Assembly (NCBI GenBank): GCA_963693315.1
Contig: OY856188.1
Span: 218,497,789-218,561,788 of the forward strand
DNA from: Diogma glabrata
Taxonomy: Eukaryota; Arthropoda; Insecta; Diptera; Cylindrotomidae
Length of the DNA stretch: 64,000 bases
Direction: 5' to 3'
Part shown: piece after piece, positions 10,149-21,315 of the stretch
How positions within the stretch are numbered: the first letter of the stretch is position 1
How the letters are laid out: every line of letters starts with the position of its first letter
Made by a program: the position numbers and the translations under genes
Notes under the pieces: model-generated
Database searches by the model: none
The model's input: only the letters and a program-made list of their open reading frames with translations
Told to the model about the DNA's origin: nothing

Positions 10149-12050
10149 CTGTACAGACTCTGACACAATGCTTACCGTTCTTAATACCTATCTGCGTAAT
10201 GTCTTCGAGAGATACGTGCCTGATCGTTCCTATACGAGTAGTCCACCTCTGTCTATCAGTATTTCCCCTGATATGGTTCACGTTCGTTATCTATAAGGCG
10301 TATCAGAGAGACCCCTCTGAGACTGGCTGGAAGAGTTTTTGTACCTATAGAAACAGGTTTAGGTCTATGGTCAGAAAGGCTAAGTTGGAGCTTGGCTCTC
10401 GGATTTTCTCTAATGTTTCTTCTACCAAGGACATGTGGTCCAAGCTTAAGCACATAGGTGCGCTTAATTCCGAACCTGACCTTTCTCTCCTGAGTGTGCA
10501 GGACCTGAATCAGTTAAACCGGACATTTACATCAATTAATTCATTCCATGCTTCGATATGCTCCTTCCGAAAAGTCCTAATGCTTTTTCCTTCCACTCGG
10601 TCACTAACTCTGAAGTTGAGATGGCGTTTTATGCTATTTCATCAAATGCTGTGGGGTCAGATGGTATTCTTTTGAAGTTTTAAAAGCTTATTTTTCCTCT
10701 TATTCTGCCACATGTTTGTCATCTTCTAAACTTCATTCTTATGTCATCATCCTTCCCTAGTGGTTGGAAGTCTAATATTATGCCACTCCCTAAAGGAGTT
10801 ACGAACGAGACTCGACCAATTAGTGTCCTTCCCACATTGTCCAAGGTTCTTGAGAGGCTCATCAATGATCAAATACTCGAACATGTTACTTCCAATAAGT
10901 TGTTGTCCAACCATCAATCTGGTTTTAGGAAACATTATAGTACTACTCACACATTGGTTGATATCTCTGACCGTTTACGCCACAACAAGGATGGTAAGCT
11001 GATTAGTCTTCTTCTCTTCCTGGACTTTAGTAAAGCCTTCGACTCCATCGATCACGCATTGCTGGTTTCTAAACTTAAATCCACGTACTTTTTTTCATCC
11101 AGTGCCTGTAACCTTGTTTTTTCTTACGTGTGTGATAGGTTACAACGTGTTACTTCAGGCATGTCTGCTTCTAGTTCTTCTCCTATTCTCAAAGGTGTTT
11201 CTCAGGGTTCCATTTTGGGTCCTCTTCTTTTTTCGCTATTTATCAATGATATTACGTCCCTTCCCTGTCATTCGATGCTTCACCTCTTTGCGGATGACGT
11301 TCAACTGCTCCATGCTTGTCCACAATTTGACATCAATCGCTGTTTTCTTGAAGCTAATGCTGACTTCAAACTAATATCTAACTGGGCTGTCTCAAATAGG
11401 TTGGTTCTTAGCCCGCTTAAGTCACAGGCCATGCGGTTTAATTGCCCCTCATCGCTCTATAATCATGGGTTGACTATCAAGATCGGTGATACTGTGATCC
11501 CTTTTGCTACACAGGTGAAGAATCTTGGCGTAATTTTTGATAGCGATCTTTCTTGGAGACCTCATATTAATTATGTGATTATGTGTACTCTGCCAGAGTT
11601 GTTGTCATCTGGAGAAGGCTTAGTAACCAGACTCATTTCCTGCCTGTGCATATTAAAAAACGACTTGCTCATGCACTTGTCATGCCTTTGTTTGATTATG
11701 GTATTGAGATCTATTCTGGCTGCACCCTGGAGAATATCGGATTAATAAAGAAGTCCTTTAACTGGGTGGTTCGCTTCGTTTATGGTCTTAAAATCAGACA
11801 ACACGTTTCTGGCTTTGCTATAAAGTTTATCGGCACATCATTTAGCGATCACATTAGAATTCAACTCCTTCTTCTCTTCTTTAAACTCTTCAAATATGGG
11901 TGTCCACCCTATTTGACGAAATGGTTTACTTTTGGTCCGTCAACTCGGTTGTATTTAAACACCCTTCCGTCCATAAGCTGTAACACCTGTGCTCTATCGT
12001 ACTCGTTTAGAACGTCTAAGCTGTTTAACGACCTTACGCAGGAGCTATAG
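10149..12050 (+). pseudogene. CR1-like ORF2, reverse transcriptase part
   Basis: The segment begins in the linker (DTMLTVLNTYLRNVFERYVP) and enters the RT domain at 10741: GWKSNIMPLPKG, RPISVLPTLSKVLERL, HQSGFRKHYST, FLDFSKAFDSIDH, GVSQGSILGPLLF and LFADDVQLLH. After a frameshift near 11580 it continues as LPVHIKKRLAHALVMPLFDY to the thumb and C-terminus, ending at a stop near 12050. Another frameshift lies near 10650. The catalytic FADD motif is present, but the gene is broken. Confidence 0.8.
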
Positions 12051-12690
12051 CGGTTCAATATGTCTGTCTCTAGTTTTAAATCTAAGCTTCTCATCCTTAT
12101 GAACCGCTCTGGCACTGCCTTGTCAGCCTTTATTTGTCGCTATTGCTACCGTCTCAAATTGCTTGCCTAAATGTTTTTCTGACGATGGTCTTGTAATATC
12201 TGCGTTGGTGTTCCTTTTCCCACTTCCTTTCCTACTTCCTTCCTCCTTTCCATCCTACCCTTAATTTCCTTTCCCTCCTTCCTTATGTTATGGTATTTTG
12301 ACAACTATTAAACTATTAAACCAGTAAGCCTATAGCTAGCATCCATCCCTCCCCCTTATATTTATCGTGTACTTCTGTTGGCTATGATTTATATAGAGAG
12401 GGTATGGCGGCTTAATTTGGCTCTGGTCTACGCTGTGGTTGTTTTGTATTCTCAAGTATTTTTTTTTTATATTAATATTTATAACAAGTTTTTTTGTTTT
12501 TTGTTTTTTTTTATATTTGTAGTATATATAGTATAGTTTAGTATGTTTAGTATGTATAGTTTAAGTATAATTTTTTTTTTTTCATTATGGCTCCTGCCGT
12601 CAATTTGTTTTTTCTCTCTGGGCAATACATTGGGCCTCGGCCTGTTTGCCGTCATGCACAAAATAAATAAATAAATAAATAAAATAATAA
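12051..12690 (+). other. CR1-like 3' UTR and AATA tail
   Basis: Pyrimidine-rich sequence follows the RT stop, then a poly-T and TAGTATGTTTAG repeat stretch (about 12460-12585). A block with GGGCAATACATTGGGCCTCGG comes next, and the end is a run of AATA units at about 12660-12690. Short-repeat tails are typical of CR1-like elements. Confidence 0.6.
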
Positions 12691-12718
12691 TACTTATCCG
12701 GTGTATTTTATAATCTAA

Positions 12719-12840
12719 GTCCACAACAAACCTTAAAACACATTGCAACTGTGTGTCCAATTCGACGATACAATGGCGACATCTCAGACATCCATTTGGC
12801 AACTCCCGGTGTAGTAGCATGGATAGACTCATTCGATGTA
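12719..12840 (+). pseudogene. Non-LTR element 3' end, part 1
   Basis: The frame reads QQTLKHIATVCPIRRYNG and then TPGVVAWIDSFDV. It is nearly identical to the C-terminus encoded on the minus strand at 49639-50528. The piece is 5'-truncated directly after the AATA tail of the CR1-like element and is cut on the right by the Copia insertion at 12841. It continues at 24962. Confidence 0.85.
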
Positions 12841-13050
12841 TGTTGAATGTAATCGTTTAGAATTTGCTTATTGGGTTGTACTATATACAACTGATAAAAC
12901 TGGTACTAATAAACGCACCCTTCTTTGTAGTTAGATAAACGCCATTGTATAGTAAAGTTCGATGTAAAAATCTTTCTGTGAATAATAATAAAGTTAAACC
13001 AATTTGTCTCAACATAAGTGTTTTTATTATCTATATCTCAAGTTCTAACA
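12841..13050 (+). repeat. Copia 5' LTR
   Basis: Starts TGTTGAATGTAATCG and ends TCTAACA. It matches the 3' LTR at 24752-24961 over its whole length with about ten differences, so the insertion is not very recent. Confidence 0.92.
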
Positions 13051-13064
13051 GGTTATGGGCCCAG
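13051..13064 (+). promoter_or_regulatory. Copia primer-binding site
   Basis: GGTTATGGGCCCAG lies directly after the 5' LTR. It matches the primer site of Drosophila copia, which pairs with an internal part of the initiator methionine tRNA rather than with a tRNA 3' end. Confidence 0.75.
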
Positions 13065-13132
13065 GTAGATAATAAACTCGTGTTTTAAATCAAAGTTGTG
13101 AAGTATTAAGTGAAAATAAAAAATTTTGAAAT

Positions 13133-14611
13133 ATGGCGTCGAAAATGGATGAGACAAATTACATCGAAAAATTGTGCGACAAAGAATCATTTGGGATATG
13201 GAAATTTCAAATTGAAATAATATTCAAAGCAAATGATTTACATCAGGTGGTGACGGGCGCAGAGAAGAACGACAGCAATGAAGAAAATGTTAAAAAAGCA
13301 TGGTTAAAAAACGATGCACGTGCGCAAAAACTGATTATTACCACCATTGAAAAAAAACACTAATGCATATGAATGAATGAATGAATTGTAAGACGGCGAA
13401 TGAGATGTTTACGAAGCTTTGTCAAATTTATGAGCAAGACACTGGGCAACAAAAGCATCAACTGTTGCAAGAGTTTTTTAATTTTGCATTCTAAAAAGGG
13501 AGTGATATAGCTTCTCACATGAGTAAATTAGAGAATTTAGCTCATAAAGTGAAGTCGCTTGGTCAAGAAATAGATGATCAGTATGTTGATGTCCATGGTA
13601 TGTTGATGTCCAAATTATTATCGACATTACCAGAATCATATAATTATTTCGCTAGTGCACGGGAGTCAATTCCTGCAAATGATAAAACGTTAGTGAATAT
13701 TATGTCGCTTTTGATGAACGAAGAATTACGTCACGATTCTTGTCAGGGTGAAATGAAAAAAGACACAGTGAGCTTTAAGGCAAATGAACATTTTAAATGT
13801 TTTAAATGTAATAATGTGGGACATATAGCCCGTAATTGTAAAATGAATATGAAATGTCATACGTGTAAACAATATGGACATTTTGCTAAGCAATGTCAAA
13901 ATACCAATCAAACAAAAAGTGAAACTAATGCAAGACGAAATTATTGTTCGATTTGTAACCTAAATAATCATAGTGATAAAGCATGTCAATGTAATAGGAA
14001 AAAAATGTCATTCTTTGTTGGAGTTAGTGATATAAAAGGAAATGAAGTTGAGTGGATTGTTGACTCGGAATCAACTTCCCATATGATAAACTATGAAACA
14101 AATTTGACATATTTAGAAGATGTGAACATTCAAATTGGTGTAGCAAAGAAAAATGAAAACATGTTGGCGATGGCGAAAGGAACTATCAAGTATGAACAAT
14201 GTTTATTAAAAGATGTTTTGTATGTGCCTCAGTTAAAGAAGAATTTGTTATCTGTTCAAAGTATAACCAAAAATGGCGGTGAGGTAGAGTTTCACAAGAA
14301 TAAAATAAGTGTCTATAAAAATAAAGTGAAAATTCTAGAAGGTGAAATAAATTAGAATGATCTGTATGTAATGAAGTTTGATAAAATTCAAAATGTCAGT
14401 GCTCTTACTATAAGTAATAAAAACGATTCAGTGGTAGAATGGCATCGTAAGCTGGGTCATCTAAGGTTCAATAATATAAAAACACTTTTGAAGATGGCGA
14501 ATGGTATGAACATAACTGAAGATGATTTTATTGAGACAAACGTATGTGAAGTATGTGTTAAAACAAAACAAACAAGAACACCTTTTGTTAATAATCGTAC
14601 CAGAGCATCAA
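13133..14611 (+). pseudogene. Copia gag and protease, N-terminal gag-pol
   Basis: ATG at 13133 opens gag (MDETNYIEKLCDKESFGIWKF). The frame is lost near 13363 around an ATGA microsatellite-like slip and resumes as TANEMFTKLCQIYEQDTGQQ, with one stop near 13494. Two zinc knuckles follow, CFKCNNVGHIARNC and CHTCKQYGHFAKQC. The protease reads WIVDSESTSHM where DSG is usual, so its active-site glycine is changed to glutamate. A stop at 14353 precedes the pre-integrase block (WHRKLGHLRFNN, CEVCVKTKQTRTPF). The frame ends at TRAS, where the long-TIR element is inserted. Confidence 0.85.
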
Positions 14612-15155
14612 TAGTGCAGTCATTTTAGCGATTAACCTCGGAATGTGAGATAATAAGCTGAATTTTTGTATAAACGTTCATTTTGGCGTTCTATAAGTTT
14701 TCTCAAAAGTCTCATAAAATCTCTTGTCTGCGTCGTAAGTTATTCAAGGTCAAAGGTACCAAAAAACAGTTTTTCATGATTATCTCGGTTTCTATTGCTC
14801 CAATGATGTTAACATCGATTATTAATATTGTAGAGAATAAAATTTGCGACAAATTTTATATGAACTATTTTTATATTTTGTTTTATAACGCTTAACCGTT
14901 TTTGAGATAGAGGGCGGTGATTGCGCTGCGTTCAGTCATACGCACTGTAATGCAAGGTCAACCGTGAATATCTGTGAATGCTGCCTTAAATTTTGAATAT
15001 TTTGTATTATTTATCAGTTAATATATTGTATTTAATAACATTTTACATATTTTTTATATATTCATTTAATAATACTTACGTACTTTGTGTACTTAAAAAT
15101 TTATTAAATGAATTACTTATTGTATATTCTAATTTATTGAAAGTAGATTTTAAGT
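14612..15155. repeat. Left long terminal inverted repeat
   Basis: Matches the reverse complement of 21805-22352. Both arms contain a short open frame starting MAFYKFSQKSHK; since it lies wholly inside the inverted repeat and differs in length between the arms, it is probably not a gene. Confidence 0.85.
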
Positions 15156-15718
15156 AGAAAATTAATTAAGTATTTGATCTTTAAAATGTGTAGGTTTTTA
15201 GATATAAGATAATAAGAACAAGACAAAAAAAATATTTACAAATCCATCGAAATATTCGTTGATTCATATAAAGTAACTGATTGAATTTTTTATTTTAGCC
15301 ATCAAATCTAATTTAAGAATTTATTTAATTTATTTAAATGATTTAAATTTAATAATTCATGGATTTTGCGAAAAAGTTTTTCTGTTTTATTTAAACATAT
15401 TAGACGACATCACCTAATGAATTTGATGAATCATTGAATGATTTAAAAGTCTAATCATCATAAGGTTGTATTGAATGAATTAAGGAATATAATGGTATGA
15501 AATAGATATTTTTGTAACTGAATTTACATTTTATTATTAGGACATATTAATTTATACAAGGTAAATTTTAGGTAAAAGTAAAACGAGTTAATATAATTTA
15601 ATTTTATCTTTATTATTGTAAATTTCTAGCTAGAAAGTTATTCTTCTTCTTCTTCGTTCTTGGGGTTCTGAATCATGTCCTAACCATTTTTGAGCTTGGC
15701 AATAGACACGGTTTATAT
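15156..15718 (-). pseudogene. Long-TIR element gene, 3' part
   Basis: On the minus strand, from 15718 downward, the frame reads NRVYCQAQKWLGHDSEPQER followed by an arginine run and a stop near 15629. It continues the frame that ends at 21316 on the far side of the Gypsy element. The rest of this interval (15156-15628) is AT-rich without recognisable coding. Confidence 0.6.
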
Positions 15719-16328
15719 TGTAATAAACTTCGTCCAGAATGGGTTAATTTACTCATAAATAACCAATACATTCTGCATAATGTTTTCCACATTCATGAGT
15801 TAAAAAAAGGAGTTACCTAATACATTTTGCATAAATTAAATTTGAGTTCGCTAGTACAAATGTTTACATTTATGCAAGTATGAATGAAAATAGGTGAAGC
15901 CTATTCAAGATTTACGGACTACGTAATATTGATTTCTAGTGGATTATAGAAGTTTCGATTTATTTATTTTTTGAATATAAATAAGCGAACAAAATATCAG
16001 ATAGTCAGTTTTAATTTTGCAATTAAAAGTGTTTTATAAATATTCGCAAGTATAAGGAATAATCGGTGGTACTTGAGCCTGGGTACTAATAGTGAAAGAA
16101 TTTGAACTTAGTGGAATAGTAAATACAGATTTTACGATTCCGACACTCATTGATTCAAATTGTGGAAAGCGGTGAAATCTATCGTACATAAATTGGAGAC
16201 CCTAGATTTTATCGGAAGCTGCTGTAATTTGTTGACAAATAAAGTTTGAGATTTTGCTAACTAAAGATCTGTCTTTTTACTGTCGTATTTGCTCAATAAT
16301 CTAAAAGAACCAACGAAGAGTCGTTACA
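15719..16328 (+). repeat. Gypsy 5' LTR
   Basis: Nearly identical to 20694-21315; the main difference is a 12-bp TTGTAATTAAAA-type insert in the 3' copy. High identity suggests recent insertion, later than the Copia it sits in. Confidence 0.92.
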
Positions 16329-16357
16329 GTGGTTTTAGAAGTGGGATTATTGAAACA

Positions 16358-16903
16358 ATGGTCAAGACAGTAAATATTAGTGATCTCAGCCAGACCCAGC
16401 TGAAGGATGAGTTGAAGAAAAGGAATGCTCCAATCCATGGAACGAAGGCAGAACTTGCATTCCGGCTGCGTAAAGTTTTAGAAGAAGCAGGCCAAAACAC
16501 AAAGGTCATAGAAGTAGAGCCGGAGGAAGCTCCGGTTCAGAATGCCCCAGCAATTGATCCGATGATGGTGTTGATGAAATAAATGATGGCACAGCAACAA
16601 CAACAAAAAGTAGAGCAACAACAACAACTTGCTGATATGATGGCCCGACAAGAAAAACTGGCAGCGGAACAAAAAGTAGACCAACAACAACAACTTGCTG
16701 ATATGATGGCCAAACAAGGATACGAGCAACGAAAACAGTTTGCTGATGTGATGGCAAAGCAAGAAAGTCTACGTGAAGTAATCGAGTCACGTATATCCAG
16801 TGCAGAGGTCAAAATCAACAACATGGAAAGGGAGCTGCGGAAAGTTACCGAAGAGCATGCAGAGAAACAATCCCGCATTAGTAGCAATACTTCAAGATCT
16901 TAG
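16358..16903 (+). pseudogene. Gypsy gag with SAP-like N-terminus
   Basis: ATG at 16358 is the first methionine of this frame after the LTR. Residues about 5-40 (LSQTQLKDELKKRNAPIHGT, then KAELAFRLRKVLEEAG) look like a SAP motif, a small helical DNA-binding fold. A TAA at 16580 interrupts. The same frame continues with a glutamine-rich coiled coil carrying repeats of QQQQLADMMA. No capsid major homology region or zinc knuckle is present, because the sequence jumps into pol near 16870. The gag is therefore internally deleted. The SAP reading rests on pattern only. Confidence 0.65.
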
Positions 16904-17620
16904 TAAAAGAATGAACCCGGCCGAATCCAAAGAGATCAAGAGGGTATTAACGAAGATGAGCAGCGTTTTCTCTACTGGAGATGAAGATGTTGGCAGAACA
17001 AACATCATGCGACATAGTATCAACACCGGAAACGCTCATCCTATCAGACAGCCTCCTAGAAGACTACCACTGGCGAAAAACGAGGAAGTGCAAGGAATGC
17101 TGGACAAAATGAAAAGTGATGGAGTCATCAGGCCATCTAAGAGTCCGTGGAGCTCACCAGTGGTGCTAGTTAGAAAAAAAGATGGGTCAGCTCGTTTTTG
17201 TGTAGACTATCGAAAGCTGAATGAGGTAACCATGAAGGACAGCTATCCACTGCCACGAATTGATGACACACTGAATACACTATCAGGAGTCAAATGGTAC
17301 AGCACACTAGATCTGAAGAGTGGTTACTGGCAAGTCGAAATGCATCCAGAAGATCGACGGAAGACAGCATTTTCTATTGGCAATGGGTTGTGGGAGTTCA
17401 ATGTGATGCCGTTTGATTTATGCAATGCCCCAGCAACATTTGAACGTCTAATGGAATGCGTGTTGCATGGTTTAACCTGGAAGGCCTGCCTAGTTTATCT
17501 TGATGACATCATTATAATGGGTCGCAACTTCGAAGAGCATCTAATGAACCTCGAAGAAGTACTCAGAAGAATAAGTAATGCCAACATGAAGTTGAATCCG
17601 GTAAAGTGCAATCTCTTGTT
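16871..17620 (+). pseudogene. Gypsy pol part 1: reverse transcriptase
   Basis: The frame enters at ALVAILQDLSKRM and contains the RT blocks SPWSSPVVLVRKKDGSARFC, VDYRKLNEVTMKDSYPLPRI, the LDLKSGYWQ block, NVMPFDLCNAPATFERLM and the catalytic YLDDIIIM (near 17493). Protease sequence is missing. The frame breaks after VKCNLL near 17618, where the unidentified insert begins; the enzyme continues at 18724. Confidence 0.85.
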
Positions 17621-18723
17621 CTGCCTCTGTATAATGGCTTGGACTTTTGTTAACAAAATATAAAAAATATACACGGGATGCGGTTTGTCCCCACACGAAT
17701 CCTAAATTTGGGAATCTCTTAACAGGGAACTACTTAACCTATCATTGCATAGGACTACCAAGAATACAAAGAATAATATGATTTAGTAACATTAATCAAA
17801 TAAGAATAGAAACTTATCTTAAAGATCGTTGAGACTGATGAAATCCGAAATTGTTCCTCAGAATCCCGTACAACACATATTTTCCTTTAGTTTTACTATT
17901 TTATTTTTATATATTAAAAATGTATTTCATTTTCTAATTATTGATGATGTCACCTTTAAGTAATTATAATTATTTTATCTATATTTGATTTGATTTATTC
18001 CTTTTATTTTATTTATTTATTCCAATTCGAAATGATGATTGCAAAATCATTTATTTTTCTTTATTCAATAATTTTTATTTCTTTTTGTTTTAAGACAAAT
18101 GACGTATCACAAATATTTTTAACATTAACAAATCAAGGTTATTTTTATTTTTATAAAATCAAGGAAAATTTTCTTCGTCACTACATATATGAATAATTTA
18201 TCCTTTTCTTTGTTTAAACGATTTTCAAAATTTCACTATTATTTTTCACAAGTAATTATTATAAAAAATATAATGATAAAACATACAATCACTTTTATAT
18301 TGAAATTATATTAATTGCATTATTTTTACTATTTTTACTTTGACTAGATGTGATCTTTTGAAAAACCAAAACCGGAATGAATTTACATATCAAATTTTTA
18401 CATATCATTTTTAAAACATCGACTTCATTCCAAACAAAAAAAATGTGATTTTTTTCTTTGACATCTTCTAATGTAATGAAAATCGTGTAACACCAAGATT
18501 CAGCAAAAGTTGAGTAACGACATCTGTTCGTTAGAAATGAAAATAAAATTGGTATGTTCGTTTATTTTTAGTATTTTGTAGTATTTCGAAATTTAACCAG
18601 CCGTTAAGTATTAGAAAATTTTTAAAATTATTATCAATGTAAAAATGAACTGAAACTATTGAAATAAATTTTTATTGAATTAGAAAAAGAAGATGAATTG
18701 GTTTTATTATTGTTGGAGTACTT
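17621..18723. mobile_element. Unidentified ~1.1-kb insert in Gypsy pol
   Basis: It falls between RT codons NPVKCNLL and NGVRTDPEKI, so about a dozen pol residues (the usual YLGHVVS region) are lost or displaced. The insert is strongly AT-rich and has no recognisable gene. No convincing terminal repeat or target duplication was found. It could be a solo LTR, a non-autonomous element or a filler-type rearrangement. Confidence 0.6.
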
Positions 18724-19425
18724 AATGGAGTCAGAACCGATCCCGAGAAGATTGATGCTGTGAAAAATTGGCCAATACCGAAGAATGTTCATGAGCTACG
18801 CAGTTTTCTTGGCCTATGCACCTATTATCGTAGATTCGTGGAGAACTTTGCGAATATCGCCAAGAGTCTACATAAATTGACAGAGGCAAATACCAAGTTT
18901 CTGTGGACAACCGAATGTAATGAGGCATTCTGCCATTTAAAAGAAAAACTATGTAGCACCCCTATCCTAGCCTATCCAGAATCCGGGAAGATGTTCATTC
19001 TGGACACAGACGCAAGCAATGTAGGAACCGGAGCCGTTTTGTCACAGAAAATTGGAGACGATGAGAGAGTGGTGGCGTACTTCAGTAAAGTTCTGTCAAA
19101 GCCGGAGCGGAATTACTGTGTCACGAGGAAGGAGTTACTAGCTATCATCAAGGCTGTGAAACATTTCCACAAGTATTTGTGTGGACAACCATTCCTGATT
19201 CGCACGGACCATGCTCCTCTAAAATGGTTATTACAAATCAAATTTCCTGAAGGACAAGCAGCAAGATGGATAGAGATCCTGCAGAACTACGACTTCAAAG
19301 TTGAACACCGCAAGGGAAGGATCCATGGTAACGCCGATGCCTTGTCTAGAAGACCCTGTATAGAGAAGTGCAAGTCCTGTAGCAGAACTGAGGGAAATGA
19401 GGCAATGAAAGTTCCAAACTCCTGA
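18724..19425 (+). pseudogene. Gypsy pol part 2: RNase H
   Basis: The frame picks up at NGVRTDPEKIDAVKNW, passes LRSFLGLCTYYRRFVENFA, then the RNase H block with LDTDASNVGTGAVLSQ, ERNYCVTRKELLAII and RTDHAPLKWL. It ends at a stop after the frameshift near 19412. Integrase follows in another frame, so pol is broken here too. Confidence 0.85.
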
Positions 19426-20698
19426 GGATTGGTGTACCGAGGCAATTAAAAGAGAGCAGCTAGAAGATCCAGCTATGGCTCCAATATTGAAATGGAAAAC
19501 CGAGGGAAAGCGACCGGAGTGGGAAGAGGTAGCACCTTTAAGTACGGTGGTGAAATGCTACTGGGCGCAATGGGACTCACTATTGATAGACAACGGGATA
19601 CTAAAAAGAAAATGGGAGTCCGCTGATGGAAAGAAAGTGTTGGAACAACTGATGTTGCCATCAAGTCGAGTAGAAGAGGTACTAGGAAAGCTGCATGGAA
19701 GTATTTCTGGAGGACACCTGGGAGTCAATAAAACCCTAGCCAAAGTAAGGGAGAGGTTTTATTGGGTTAGGTATCGAACAGACGTGGAGCAATGGTGTCG
19801 GCGATGCGATACTTGTGCAGCGAGCAAAGGACCAAAAACTAGAACTCGAGGAGAGATGCAACAGTACAATGTGGGTGCTCCAATGGAGAGAATTGCTATA
19901 GACATCGCGGGGCCATTTCCGGAAACGACAAGAGGTAACAAATACATCATGGTTGTCATTGATTACTTTACAAAATGGCCGGCAGCTTATGCAATACCGA
20001 ACCAGGAAGCAGTTACGGTCGCGGAAACATTAGTCAATGAATGGGTTTGCAGATATGGAACACCGCTCGAGTTGCATACCGACCAGGGAAGGAATTTCGA
20101 ATCTCAACTGATGGAAGAGCTGTGCAGAACACTCGACATTAGAAAAACACGAACTACACCTATGAACCCACAATCGGATGGCATGGTAGAACGATTCAAC
20201 CGAACCATGGAAGAACATTTGTCGAAGGTAGTGGAAGCCAACCAAAGAAATTGGGATAAGGATCTTCCATTATTCTTGATGGCCTATCGTAGCGTAGTGC
20301 ACGATACGACATGTGAAACGCCAGCGAATATCATGTTCGGGAGAGAACTACATCTTCCTAGTGACATCGAGTTTGGCATCCCTGGAGGTCTGGTATCTAC
20401 GAAAACAGATTATGTGGGACAACTAAGGGAGAAGATGAATAAAATCCATCAACAGGTTCGAGACCACATTAAGATTGCCAGTGACAAAATGAAAACCAGG
20501 TACGACATGAATGCAAATAGTGGCGGTTTTCAAGAAGGAGACTTGGTATGGCTATACAACCCCAGGAGAACTAAGGGAAGATCACCCAAGCTGCAGCCAG
20601 ATTGGGAAGGTCCATATAAAATAATCAAACGAATTAATGATGTTATCTACCGCATCCAAAAGGGACACCGTACCAAGATGAAAGTGAGGGCAATGTAA
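19412..20698 (+). pseudogene. Gypsy pol part 3: integrase
   Basis: The frame runs open from FQTPEDWCTEAIKREQ to the stop at 20696-20698. It has the HHCC zinc-binding module (GSISGGHLGVNKTL, WCRRCDTC) and the core triad: D in IAIDIAGPF, D in LHTDQGRNFE, E in PQSDGMVERFN. A C-terminal SH3-like stretch (EGDLVWLYNP, WEGPYKI) is intact. The stop codon overlaps the first bases of the 3' LTR. Integrase itself looks sound, but it is uncoupled from the rest of pol by a frameshift. Confidence 0.85.
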
Positions 20699-21315
20699 TA
20701 AACTTCGTCCAGAATGGGTTAATTTACTCATAAATAACCAATACATTCTGCATAATGTTTTCCACATTCATGAATTAAAAAAAGGAGTTACCTAATACAT
20801 TTTGCATAAATTAAATTTGAGTTCGCTAGTACAAATGTTTACATTTATGCAAGTATGAATGAAAATAGGTGTGGCCTATTCAAGATGTACGGACTACGTA
20901 ATATTGATTTCTAGTGGATTATAGAAGTTTCGATTTATTTATTTTTTGAATATAAATAAGCGAACAAAATATCAGATAGTCAGTTTTAATTTTGCAATTA
21001 AAAGTGTTTTATAAATATTCGCAAGTATAAGGAATAATCGGTGGTACTTGAGCCTGGGTACTAATAGTGAAAGAATTTGAACTTAGTGGAATAGTAAATA
21101 CAGATTTTACGATTCCGACACTCATTGATTCAAATTGTGGAAAGCGGTGAAATCTATCGTACACAAATTAGAGACCCTAGATTTTATTGTAATTAAAATC
21201 GGAAGCTGCTGTAATTTGTTGACAAATAAAGTTTGAGATTTTGCTAACTAAAGATCTGTCTTTTTACTGTCGTATTTGCTCAATAATCTAAAAGAACCAA
21301 CGAAGAGTCGTTACA
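20694..21315 (+). repeat. Gypsy 3' LTR
   Basis: Copy of 15719-16328. A purine-rich stretch (AAAGTGAGGG) just upstream is the likely polypurine tract. ATAT after its end matches the left target duplication. Confidence 0.92.

Larger units (their letters stand above)
3263..12690 (+). mobile_element. CR1-like non-LTR retrotransposon, split
   Basis: ORF1 (3263-4222) and the endonuclease part of ORF2 (to about 5535) are separated from the RT part (10149-12050) by about 4.6 kb that includes a complete RTE element. The order PHD-finger ORF1, apurinic-type endonuclease, RT with FADD motif, short 3' UTR and an AATA-repeat tail fits the CR1/jockey group. The 5' limit is uncertain and may include the tandem array at 1980-2740. 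Several frameshifts and stops show it is dead. Confidence 0.8.
15719..21315 (+). mobile_element. Gypsy retrotransposon, split
   Basis: LTRs of 610 and 622 bp (15719-16328, 20694-21315) start TGTAATAAAC and end GTCGTTACA. The target duplication is ATAT (15715-15718, 21316-21319). The internal order is gag, RT, RNase H, integrase, as in Ty3/Gypsy; no env-like ORF follows integrase. A deletion has fused gag to RT, removing the nucleocapsid and protease, and an unidentified ~1.1-kb insert breaks pol. The element sits within the minus-strand gene of the long-TIR element. Confidence 0.92.

Noticed and set aside
14683..14895. Short frame MAFYKFSQKSHK present in both long inverted repeats
   Set aside because: It lies entirely within the repeat, differs in length between arms and has no known motif, so a gene is unlikely.
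16478..16887. Several minus-strand frames opposite the Gypsy gag
   Set aside because: They are complements of the glutamine-rich CAA repeat and have no recognisable domain.
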